From the NCBI RefSeq assembly GCF_023555005.1, contig NZ_JAMJPJ010000001.1, positions 310,001 to 374,000 of the forward strand: a stretch of 64,000 nt of DNA, written 5' to 3'. The position numbers and the translations under genes are program-made. Under the pieces are notes generated by a model. That model searched no databases. It was not told the origin of the DNA and was given only the letters and a program-made list of their open reading frames with translations. This DNA comes from Halomonas llamarensis (GTDB taxonomy: Bacteria; Pseudomonadota; Gammaproteobacteria; Pseudomonadales; Halomonadaceae). Of the stretch, positions 27,479 through 34,785 are shown piece after piece (within the stretch, counting starts at the first letter, position 1; every line of letters begins with the position of its first letter).

Positions 27479-27495
27479 CGCACCAAGAAAGTGCA
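27479..27495. promoter_or_regulatory. Candidate NtrC enhancer site for glnK-amtB
   Basis: CGCACCAAGAAAGTGCA matches the NtrC dyad pattern and shares its GCACC-N5-AGTGC layout with the site upstream of aapJ. It lies 97 bp upstream of the -24 element of the glnK promoter. Confidence 0.6.
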
Positions 27496-27635
27496 AAGCC
27501 CTAGCCACTCTGCATCATTACAATGCAACGGATTTCACAGGATAATTTTGGCCGATTCGCCGCCGGGCACATGCGCGAAAGCCCTGGGTTGCGTATCCTT
27601 ACGGGAGTGACTTACCACTGATAAAGGAGAGAGCC

Positions 27636-27980
27636 ATGATGCCTCACGACCGTATTGGCCAGCTAGCACAGCAAATCGGTGACCGCCTGCAGAACGCCTC
27701 GCAAGCGCCGGAAGATATTCAAAAAGGAGTGCAGCAAGTGGTGCGCGGCGCTTTTGATCGCCTGGAGCTTGTCTCGCGGGAGGATTTCGACATCTTGATG
27801 GACGTACTGCAGCGTACCCGCTCTCGCGTCGAAGCGTTGGAAGACCAGGTCGCTGCGCTGGAAGCCGCCATCGATGCCAAAGAGGGGCGCGCAAGCGAGC
27901 CAACGCCCAGCGGAAACGGTGCCACAGGCAGCCGCCCGGAAAGCGCCCTTAACGAAGATCAGCGCTCTCAAGACCAGTAA
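27636..27980 (+). CDS. ubiK: Ubiquinone biosynthesis accessory factor UbiK (BMFP domain)
   Basis: Small coiled-coil protein of 114 aa, formerly YqiC. It assists the Ubi complex with UbiJ in aerobic ubiquinone synthesis. The N-terminus is amphipathic (RIGQLAQQIGDRL). The heptad-rich C-terminal half (LVSREDFDILMDVLQRTRSR, EALEDQVAALEAAI) is the conserved block, followed by a polar tail. GGAGAG stands before two consecutive ATG codons. It ends at a bidirectional terminator. Confidence 0.88.
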   Translation: MMPHDRIGQLAQQIGDRLQNASQAPEDIQKGVQQVVRGAFDRLELVSREDFDILMDVLQRTRSRVEALEDQVAALEAAIDAKEGRASEPTPSGNGATGSRPESALNEDQRSQDQ

Positions 27981-27986
27981 CATGAA

Positions 27987-28008
27987 AAACGGCCCCGAAG
28001 GGCCGTTT
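27987..28008. terminator. Bidirectional terminator between ubiK and the TonB receptor gene
   Basis: AAACGGCCC, loop CGAA and GGGCCGTTT form a nine-pair stem between the two convergent genes. On the minus strand the stem is followed by a T-run, so it mainly ends the receptor transcript; on the plus strand the tail is weaker. Confidence 0.85.
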
Positions 28009-28025
28009 AAGAGCGCCAATTAGGC

Positions 28026-30107
28026 TCAGAAGTTGTAGCTGACAGTCGCCTTAACACTGCGCTCGGCGCCGAAGTAGCAGAAGTTTAGGCTATTGCAGCC
28101 GCCCACATAGTCTTCGTCGAGCAGGTTAGTGACATTGAGCCGCGCCGAAACATCGTCAAGCCCCAGCTTTTCCAGGTCATAGCCCAGGGCGGCATCCACC
28201 AGGGTGTAATCAGGCAGCTTCTCGGTATTGGCCTCGTCCACGTAGATATCGGCGTAATAACGCACACCGAGGCCGGCATCCAAGCCCGCAAGGGCACCTT
28301 CTTGGACGCGGTACTGACCCCAAACCGACGCCTTGTGGCGAGGCACCCAGTTGTCAGTATTGCCCTCGTTGGCATCACGGGTCTTCTTGAGGGTCACATC
28401 GGTGTAGCTGTAGCCGGCTTGCAGGCTCACGTTGTCGCTAAGCTGGTGTTGCGCTTCCAGTTCGACGCCTTGAGATTCGATCTCGCCGGTGGCCCGGAAG
28501 AAGGTTTCGCTGGCACGTTTAGTGGCCAAGTTCTCTTGGGTAATGTGGAATAGCGACAGACTGTAATGATCCTGCGTGCCAACCGGTTGGTATTTCAGCC
28601 CGGTCTCGACCTGCTCACCCTCGGAAGGTTTTATCAAATCGCCATGCTGGTCGACGGAAGAATTGGGGCTGAAGGAAGTGGTGTAACTGGCATAGGGCGC
28701 CAGGCCATTGCCGAATAGATAGAGTGCCCCAACACGACCGCTAAACTGGGTGTCATCCAGCTCGCTCTCGGCCCCGCTGTCGCGTTCGGTATTGGTGATA
28801 TCCACCCAATCGTGGCGCCCCCCCAAATTCACACGCCAGTTGCCCAGCGCCAGCTGGTCCTGGAGATAGACGCCTGTCTGTTCGAGTTCGCGTTGGCGGC
28901 GAATATCCGCGTACAGGGCAGTGGGGTCGGCGCCATATTGCGGGTCGAAAGCATCGATGGTCGGGAACGCTCCCGAGCCCCAGATAACATCATTGTCCCG
29001 CTGCTGGTAGTCAAGGCCAGCCAGCAACGTGTGCTCCACAAAGCCGGTGGTCAGATTCGCTTCAAGCTGGTTGTCCACCGCCAGTGCCTGAAGCGACTCG
29101 TCGCCGCTGGAGTAGTAGCGGTTTAGCTCGGCGTCACTGGCCCAGCCGAAAGCATAGACCTGCTCGAGCTCAACATCGGATTCTGTGTAGCGCAACGACT
29201 GACGGCCTGTCAGGTTATCGCTGAAACGATGCGTCAACTCATAGCCAAGCATGGTCTGATCGCGCTCAAACCGATCAAAATCGTCTTCGCCTTCAAAAAA
29301 GGTGTTGTCAATCCGGCGGCCGTTGCGATCCTCGACCGTGCCTTCGAAGGGCAATCCCGAGTGATATCCGCCTTCCGGGTCCTGGTGCAAATAGGCGTGC
29401 AGGGTGAGGCTGGTGGCATCAGTGATGTCCCAGGTCAGCTGTGGCGCCAACGCATAACGCTCCTCCTCCACAGGGCCGAACTGGGTATCGGCGGCACGGC
29501 CGAGGCCGGTCAAGCGGAAGGCGACGCGACGCTCGGCATCCAGCGGCCCGGTGAGATCGAAGGCAACGCTGCGCTGGTCGTTATTGCCTACGCCAAACCG
29601 CAGCTCGCCGCTATGCTCGAACTCGGGGCGCCTGCGGGTCTGAGCCACCAGGCCGCCGGGTGAGGCACGTCCGTAAAGCACCGAGGCCGGCCCCTTGACC
29701 ACCTCAATGTTCTCTAAGAAATAGGGGTCGATGACCAACGAGCTGAAGGAGCCGCCATCGCTCATCACCTTGAGGCCATCTAGGTAAGTGTTGTTGATGC
29801 TGCCGTCGGTGAAACCGCGCAGAACGAGGTAATCGTAGCGGTTGGAGGCACCGATCTGATTGGTGTAGACGCCGGGCGTGTAGCTGGCGGCACGCTGGAC
29901 GGTCTCGGCTCCCCTGGCCTCCCAGGTCTCGCGTTCAATCACGGATACCGTCTGGGGTGTCTCGACGAACGGTGTCTCCGTCTTGGTGGCCGCCTGAGCT
30001 GTTATGGTGAGCGGGTCGAGTGCGTCATTTTGTTGGGCGTTGGCCGTCAGGACCGTACTGGAGGCGGCAAGCGATACCGCCAGCGCCAAGGGGCGTGGAA
30101 TCGGCAT
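28026..30107 (-). CDS. TonB-dependent siderophore receptor, FhuA/FoxA-like
   Basis: Outer-membrane receptor of 693 aa with a signal peptide ending near TANAQ. A TonB-box-like DPLTITAQA is followed by the plug domain (VIERETWEARGAETVQRA, VKGPASVLYGRASPGGLV) and a 22-strand barrel ending in aromatic YNF. The end of the barrel has the paired-Cys loop (VGGCNSLNFCYFGAERSV) typical of hydroxamate receptors such as FhuA and FoxA. A Fur-box-like dyad lies upstream and an AraC gene precedes it on the same strand, suggesting iron- and siderophore-dependent expression. The exact siderophore is not predictable. Confidence 0.9.
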   Translation of the reverse strand: MPIPRPLALAVSLAASSTVLTANAQQNDALDPLTITAQAATKTETPFVETPQTVSVIERETWEARGAETVQRAASYTPGVYTNQIGASNRYDYLVLRGFTDGSINNTYLDGLKVMSDGGSFSSLVIDPYFLENIEVVKGPASVLYGRASPGGLVAQTRRRPEFEHSGELRFGVGNNDQRSVAFDLTGPLDAERRVAFRLTGLGRAADTQFGPVEEERYALAPQLTWDITDATSLTLHAYLHQDPEGGYHSGLPFEGTVEDRNGRRIDNTFFEGEDDFDRFERDQTMLGYELTHRFSDNLTGRQSLRYTESDVELEQVYAFGWASDAELNRYYSSGDESLQALAVDNQLEANLTTGFVEHTLLAGLDYQQRDNDVIWGSGAFPTIDAFDPQYGADPTALYADIRRQRELEQTGVYLQDQLALGNWRVNLGGRHDWVDITNTERDSGAESELDDTQFSGRVGALYLFGNGLAPYASYTTSFSPNSSVDQHGDLIKPSEGEQVETGLKYQPVGTQDHYSLSLFHITQENLATKRASETFFRATGEIESQGVELEAQHQLSDNVSLQAGYSYTDVTLKKTRDANEGNTDNWVPRHKASVWGQYRVQEGALAGLDAGLGVRYYADIYVDEANTEKLPDYTLVDAALGYDLEKLGLDDVSARLNVTNLLDEDYVGGCNSLNFCYFGAERSVKATVSYNF

Positions 30108-30143
30108 AGGGACGTTTCCTGCATAGTGAAAAGGGTTTCGCGT

Positions 30144-30160
30144 GTAATGAGAATTGTTAC
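30144..30160 (-). promoter_or_regulatory. Fur-box-like site of the FhuA/FoxA-like receptor
   Basis: GTAATGAGAATTGTTAC is an imperfect dyad resembling the Fur consensus, 37 bp upstream of the receptor ATG in an AT-rich spot. Confidence 0.55.
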
Positions 30161-30213
30161 TTTTTGAAGACCGAAAAAGGTATGCAAGATGCTCAATCGG
30201 CTATGCGCGGCGC

Positions 30214-31152
30214 TCAGCTTACACGCGACAGGGAACTTGGTGAGTCACCAAAGCGACGCCGAAAGGCGGTGGCGAAGTTGCTAGCGTGGCGATAGCCGGA
30301 GAAGTGAGCCGCTTGCTGCACGCTGTAACCTTTGTGAAGGTAGCTGCAGGCTAGGCTCAACCGGCATTCGCGCAGATAATCAAACACCGAGCAGCCAAAG
30401 GCAGCGCGGAACTTGCGTCTCAGGCTGGCAGGGCTCATCACGGCCAGCTCGGCCAAGTTTTCCAGGCAGTAGTGCTGGGCTGGGTCATGGCGCAGCGTGT
30501 CGCGCACCCGCTCCAGGCGCTGACGCTCACCGGGGGCTGAAAGCGAAATGCTCTTGGCAGCTTCCCTGGGGAAGAGACCATGTGCCAACAGCTGCAGCCC
30601 AAGGCCTTCAAGAAGCAAGCCCTGAGCAGGGCTTGCCAGAGGCACTGCCAGGGCGTGCTCCAGGCTTTCGCGCAAAGCAGGCGGCAAGTGCCAAGAACGC
30701 ATGCGCGAGTCATGCTCGCTTGAAACGCCCTCGTCCAGCTGGTTCAGGCGCGTCTCGTCGAGCCCCAGGGTAAGGGCGCGCAGGCGCTGACCTGCCGGCT
30801 GGAAAGCCTGTAAGCCATGATGAGCATCGAGGCGAACGCTCAAGGCCATGCCCGGTGTAAGGGCCAGGGTTTGGCGCGCCAAGTTAACCTCAGCATGCCC
30901 TTCCAGCAGGACGATAATGGAGAGCGGAGACGTCGTCCGGGAACAAGATTCGTAGCGATACAACACCTCCACATCGGAGGCGACCAGCTGCATCCCCGGC
31001 CCCAGGACGCGCTCCTGCACCACGCCACGCAACACGGGCACATCGGCCTGGAGCGAAAGTGCCGGAACTCGGTACTCCAGGCCATAACGCCGGCCGTAGG
31101 CCTGTAGATCGCGCGGGGTATGTTGACGAACGGCGCCGCGGGTCACACTCAC
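30214..31152 (-). CDS. AraC-family regulator, PchR-like
   Basis: Transcription factor of 312 aa from the proposed GTG at 31152. The N-terminal part is a sensing domain. The C-terminal AraC domain has two helix-turn-helix units (NLAELAVMSPASLRRKFRAA and HFSGYRHASNFATAFRRRFG). Set between two siderophore receptor genes on the same strand, it probably activates them when the ferric siderophore is present, as PchR does. The start is uncertain: an in-frame GTG at 31203 has no good ribosome site, whereas GTG 31152 overlaps the stop of a 30-codon leader frame with a strong one. Confidence 0.85.
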   Translation of the reverse strand: MSVTRGAVRQHTPRDLQAYGRRYGLEYRVPALSLQADVPVLRGVVQERVLGPGMQLVASDVEVLYRYESCSRTTSPLSIIVLLEGHAEVNLARQTLALTPGMALSVRLDAHHGLQAFQPAGQRLRALTLGLDETRLNQLDEGVSSEHDSRMRSWHLPPALRESLEHALAVPLASPAQGLLLEGLGLQLLAHGLFPREAAKSISLSAPGERQRLERVRDTLRHDPAQHYCLENLAELAVMSPASLRRKFRAAFGCSVFDYLRECRLSLACSYLHKGYSVQQAAHFSGYRHASNFATAFRRRFGDSPSSLSRVS

Positions 31153-31241
31153 CCGCGGTACGTCAGGCTGCCGATCACGCTGCGCGACTTGCCGTAGTCG
31201 CACCAGAAATCGCCGCTTTCATTCATGTTGTCGCTATTCAT
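31149..31241 (-). CDS. Small leader ORF coupled to the AraC gene
   Basis: A 30-codon frame starting ATG at 31241 with AGGAG six bases upstream, the best ribosome site in the area. It reads MNSDNMNESGDFWCDYGKSR and a further ten residues, then TGA. The stop overlaps a GTG in the AraC frame (GTGA), the classic arrangement for translational coupling. It may be a leader peptide or an N-terminal piece cut off by a frameshift. I recognise no family. Confidence 0.5.
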   Translation of the reverse strand: MNSDNMNESGDFWCDYGKSRSVIGSLTYRG

Positions 31242-31356
31242 GGCGTCTCCTACGATGTCGTCAGGTACAGGTACTGTCGTCGACTATCGCTGTAAAATCT
31301 CGTTCCCATCAGGCACCACCGTCCGACAAAGCCCGGGCGGCGGTGTCCTGAACACA

Positions 31357-33531
31357 TCAGTAAGCCAACGACCACGTCACGTTGTAGGTACGGCCGCGGC
31401 CTTGGTAATCATAGAGGTACTCCGGGCCATAATAGGGCGAATAAAACATCGCAGCGCGCTGCCCCCAAACCGTGGAGTAACTTTCGTCGAGCAAATTCTG
31501 CACGCCAAGGCTGAACTTACCGACATCGGTTTTTTGGCTCAGAGCAAGATCCAGCGTGGTGTAGCCATCAATCTCACGGTCTGCGGCGTCCTTTAGATCA
31601 AAAGCGTGATTGGCCTGCAGGCGCGCCGAACGCACATAGTCTGTCCAACCGACAAAGGCCGTGGCGGAGGAAAGAGAGGCATAGCGAGCGTCGCGCTTCT
31701 TCCAGCTACCCGTCTCTGCTTTTTGCTCGGAACGCACCAGATGGAGCGTGCTACCTGCTTCGAAGCCATTGTCAAAGTAGCGGGTTACAGCCCCCTCAAG
31801 GCCATAATCGCGCTTCTTATCGTCAACCACCGTGACGCTCAGGTCCTGGGAGTTTTCGACTGCCTTGTCGGACCACGAATAGTAGAGCGCGGCCTGCGTC
31901 ATCCAATCCCCTCCCTGGTAACGCCAGCCGAGTTCGACCTGGTCAGTCTCGATGGCGGATAGCGGATTTTCGGCGACACTGACCTCGGCGCTCTTGCCAT
32001 AGTATTTGGCCGGGTCGGGCAGCTCGAAGCCTTGGCTATAGCGCAACCAATTTTGATGGCCATTACCGAAATCATATAAAGCGCTGGCGTTTAGCAGCGT
32101 GGCGTCGTAGTCGTTCTCACCGCCGGGAATGGCGTTGAAATCGCCCACCTCGACATCCATGTGCTGTCGCCGCACGCCCGCTGAAAGCGCGAGTTCCTCC
32201 GTCACCTGCCAATCGCCTTGGGCAAAAGCCGCCAGCGTATCGACTTGGTAATCCGGATAGCGCGGCGTGACGTTGATGGCGTCTTGAACGAGGCCGCCGG
32301 TGGCGTCCGAGATACTCTTGTCGAATATCATCTGGTTAGCATCGAAGCGTTCGCGGTCGTAATCCGCACCATAGGTGAGCGAGATACTGTCGGTCAGCTC
32401 GGCATCAAACAGCGCTTTTAACCCGCTCAGGTCGGTATTTTGCTTGGACGCACGAAACTCGGATCCGTCGCTGACCGGGTAAGGGAACGCCTGAAAGCTG
32501 GCTTCCTCTTCGCGGTGGAAGGCTTGCAGATAGAAGTTCTGGCCCAGCAGATCGGCGTGATGATACTGCAGGTTGACCATGTGGCGATCGGTGGTCGGGT
32601 CACGGTCCGAGCGATAACCGTCACGGATCTGCGCGTCATCAAGATTGGGGGTGGCGGCATCCAGGTGGGGGAAGTAAACCCCGCGGTCCCCCTCGAAGCG
32701 TGAACGATAGACCTGAGCGCCGAGCTCCAGTGTCTGGTCGGCGGCCAAATTTACGTTTAGGTTACCCAGCACGTCGATACTGCGATTATCCTGCAAGTCG
32801 GTCTGGGCAATGTCAGGGAAAATCTCGTCGCCGTTGCCGTCGTAGTGGCGACCATTGTCCCGCAGCGCTACGCCGAGGTACCCCTGCACCCGCTCATTGC
32901 CACCGCTGACGGATTGAGCGATACGTTTGTCGAGATCGTCGCTGGCATTGAAGCTCGTGGTGACGCCGACCTCGGTGCGCCAATCGGGACCCCCTGCAGC
33001 ACCCTTGTGTGTAATGATATTGATGATCCCACCAGTGGCTCCGCCGCCATAGAGGCTACTTGCACCGGAGAGAACCTCCACGCGTTCGATGTTAAAGGGG
33101 TCGATGGAATCGAATTGACGGGACAGGCCGCGGGAGCTATTGAGCGAAACACCATCGATCAGCACCTGGACACTGCGTCCGCGCAGGTTCTGACCATAGT
33201 TAGTACGCCCTTGGGGAGCAAGGTCGAGTCCCGGCACCAGCTTACCCAGCGCGGTTTTTAGATCGGCGCCGCTTTCGATCTGCTCTTTTAGCTGCGCATC
33301 GTCAACTACCCACACCGTGCCAGGAATCTGGTTAATCTGAGTCGGTGTGCGTGAGCCGACCACCACCATGGTGTCCTTTTCGCCTATATTCTCTTGAGCC
33401 AACAACGGCGACGCGCCAAATGCAAAACAGCCTAACGCTGAGGCACACAGGGCCCATCGAACAGCGGCGGCTAACGGTTGCGGTGCTAATGGCGAAGATG
33501 ACGGAATAGCGGGGAGCAAGGAGTAAAACAT
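31357..33531 (-). CDS. TonB-dependent siderophore receptor, IutA/RhtA-like
   Basis: Outer-membrane receptor of 724 aa. A long signal region ends near PLLAQ. The plug has NLRGRSVQVLIDGVSLNS and GASSLYGGGATGGIINIIT. The barrel ends with NLLDESYSTVWGQRAA and GPEYLYDYQGRGRTYNVTW, the pattern of ferric aerobactin and rhizobactin receptors (IutA, RhtA). A strong Fur-box-like site lies upstream. No aerobactin biosynthesis genes are in the window, so it may take up a foreign siderophore. Confidence 0.9.
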   Translation of the reverse strand: MFYSLLPAIPSSSPLAPQPLAAAVRWALCASALGCFAFGASPLLAQENIGEKDTMVVVGSRTPTQINQIPGTVWVVDDAQLKEQIESGADLKTALGKLVPGLDLAPQGRTNYGQNLRGRSVQVLIDGVSLNSSRGLSRQFDSIDPFNIERVEVLSGASSLYGGGATGGIINIITHKGAAGGPDWRTEVGVTTSFNASDDLDKRIAQSVSGGNERVQGYLGVALRDNGRHYDGNGDEIFPDIAQTDLQDNRSIDVLGNLNVNLAADQTLELGAQVYRSRFEGDRGVYFPHLDAATPNLDDAQIRDGYRSDRDPTTDRHMVNLQYHHADLLGQNFYLQAFHREEEASFQAFPYPVSDGSEFRASKQNTDLSGLKALFDAELTDSISLTYGADYDRERFDANQMIFDKSISDATGGLVQDAINVTPRYPDYQVDTLAAFAQGDWQVTEELALSAGVRRQHMDVEVGDFNAIPGGENDYDATLLNASALYDFGNGHQNWLRYSQGFELPDPAKYYGKSAEVSVAENPLSAIETDQVELGWRYQGGDWMTQAALYYSWSDKAVENSQDLSVTVVDDKKRDYGLEGAVTRYFDNGFEAGSTLHLVRSEQKAETGSWKKRDARYASLSSATAFVGWTDYVRSARLQANHAFDLKDAADREIDGYTTLDLALSQKTDVGKFSLGVQNLLDESYSTVWGQRAAMFYSPYYGPEYLYDYQGRGRTYNVTWSLAY

Positions 33532-33578
33532 GAGACGCGAGCCTTTGTGGATATCGTCATGTGGAGATCATACGGCAA

Positions 33579-33597
33579 CAAATGATAATTATTACTC
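33579..33597. promoter_or_regulatory. Fur box between the IutA-like receptor and fhuD
   Basis: CAAATGATAATTATTACTC matches most of the 19-bp Fur consensus (ATAATgATAATnATTAT). It lies 48 bp before the receptor start on the minus strand and may also control the divergent fhuD transcript. Confidence 0.75.
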
Positions 33598-33719
33598 TTA
33601 CATATCGCAACACCAACCGTTCGTATGCACCAATGCGTTTGATAAAACTTTTTATTTGATTAGAATTCGCCTTGCTAATAAGTCCACATATCGCTGCGTT
33701 AACGGGCAGGAGAGCCACC

Positions 33720-33776
33720 ATGTTTGACGTCAATACCGCAGGCTTTCGGATGACCGACACGGCAGTGGTGGTTTGA
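33720..33776 (+). pseudogene. 18-codon remnant resembling the N-terminus of FhuC
   Basis: A complete mini-frame with GGAG seven bases before its ATG reads MFDVNTAGFRMTDTAVVV and stops at TGA, which overlaps the fhuD ATG (TGATG). The pattern F-x-V-x4-FR-M fits the first strand of FhuC-type ATPases, which normally precede fhuD. It looks like the remains of a deleted fhuC, or a coupling peptide. No Walker motifs remain. Confidence 0.45.
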
Positions 33777-34660
33777 TGCGCATGCCGTTACGCTCTTTGC
33801 CCGCTTTTATTACGTACGTGTTGTTAATATTGGTGGGGCCACAAAGCAGTTTGGCCTCTTCGCAGTGGGCTACAATGGACTGGACGATTGCCGAAACCTT
33901 GCTGGCGATTGGCGCGCCTGTCAGCAGCGTCGCCCAGCAAAGTGACTACCATCAATGGGTGGGCGAGCCGCGCATCCCCGAAAGCACCACTGATATGGGG
34001 CTACGCTCCCAGCCCAACCTAGAACTGCTGGCCCACGCGCCCCCGAAGCAGACGCTGATTTCCCCTATGTTTTCCGGTTTGACGCCGCGCCTGGAGCGAA
34101 TCGCCCCGGTCACCTCATTCACGCTTTACTCCCCCGGCACCGACACCTGGCAAGAGATGCAAACGCTGACCCGCCAATTAGGCGAGTTAACTAAACACCA
34201 GCCCCAGGCAGAAGCGCTGATCGCGGACACCCAAGCCTTGATGTCCACCCTGCGTGAATCCCGGCCCCTCCCTCCGTCAGAAATCGCGCCGCTATTAATC
34301 GTGCAGTTTATGGACGCCCGCCATGTGCGGGTATTTGGGGAAAACAGCTTGTATAACGCCGTTCTGGAACAACTGGAACTGGCCAATGCTTGGGACCAAT
34401 CGACTAACGCTTGGGGGTTTTCGCTAGTGGGGATTGAAACACTGGCACGCTACCCAGAAGCGATGCTGGTGATTGTCGACCCGCTGCCGGCCGGAGTCGA
34501 AGCGGAGCTGGCAAAAAGCGGCTTGTGGCAGCAGCTTCAAAGCGTTAAACACGCCAAGCTGGTTCGCTTGCCGCCGGTATGGAGCTTCGGCGCGCTGCCT
34601 TCCGCACAGCGCTTTGCGCGCACGTTGGTAAGTGCGCTAAAGGCAAAACATGACAACTGA
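33776..34660 (+). CDS. fhuD: Iron(III)-hydroxamate substrate-binding protein FhuD
   Basis: Periplasmic binding protein for ferric hydroxamates, 294 aa. After a signal peptide (hydrophobic FITYVLLILVG) it follows E. coli FhuD closely: ATMDWTIAETLLAIG, YHQWVGEPRIPES, DMGLRSQPNLELL, FMDARHVRVFGENSLYNAVL, NAWDQSTNAWGFSLVGIETLA and LPPVWSFGALPSAQRFARTL. The expected fhuC and fhuB genes are absent here; only a short possible fhuC remnant precedes it, so it must use membrane subunits encoded elsewhere. Confidence 0.9.
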   Translation: MRMPLRSLPAFITYVLLILVGPQSSLASSQWATMDWTIAETLLAIGAPVSSVAQQSDYHQWVGEPRIPESTTDMGLRSQPNLELLAHAPPKQTLISPMFSGLTPRLERIAPVTSFTLYSPGTDTWQEMQTLTRQLGELTKHQPQAEALIADTQALMSTLRESRPLPPSEIAPLLIVQFMDARHVRVFGENSLYNAVLEQLELANAWDQSTNAWGFSLVGIETLARYPEAMLVIVDPLPAGVEAELAKSGLWQQLQSVKHAKLVRLPPVWSFGALPSAQRFARTLVSALKAKHDN

Positions 34661-34727
34661 TGTGCTAAAGCGCTATTGACCTGGCGTTTTGACACTGCTG
34701 CGCTGGCGCTTCTACCCAGCTACCCAG

Positions 34728-34743
34728 CCATGGCGAAATAAGC
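34728..34743 (+). repeat. 16-bp leader element shared with the host-attachment-family gene
   Basis: CCATGGCGAAATAAGC is identical to 18609-18624 and lies 43 bp before the comM ATG, about the same distance as in the other leader (39 bp). It includes a four-codon frame, Met-Ala-Lys-stop. Confidence 0.6.
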
Positions 34744-34785
34744 TAAGTTGGCGGTAGGTGTTAATAAAGCGAAGGAGCGCACGTC

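Noticed and set aside
31153-31203. GTG at 31203 as the AraC start
   Set aside because: No ribosome site precedes it, and a better explanation is coupling from the 30-codon frame to the GTG at 31152; kept as an alternative in the gene entry.
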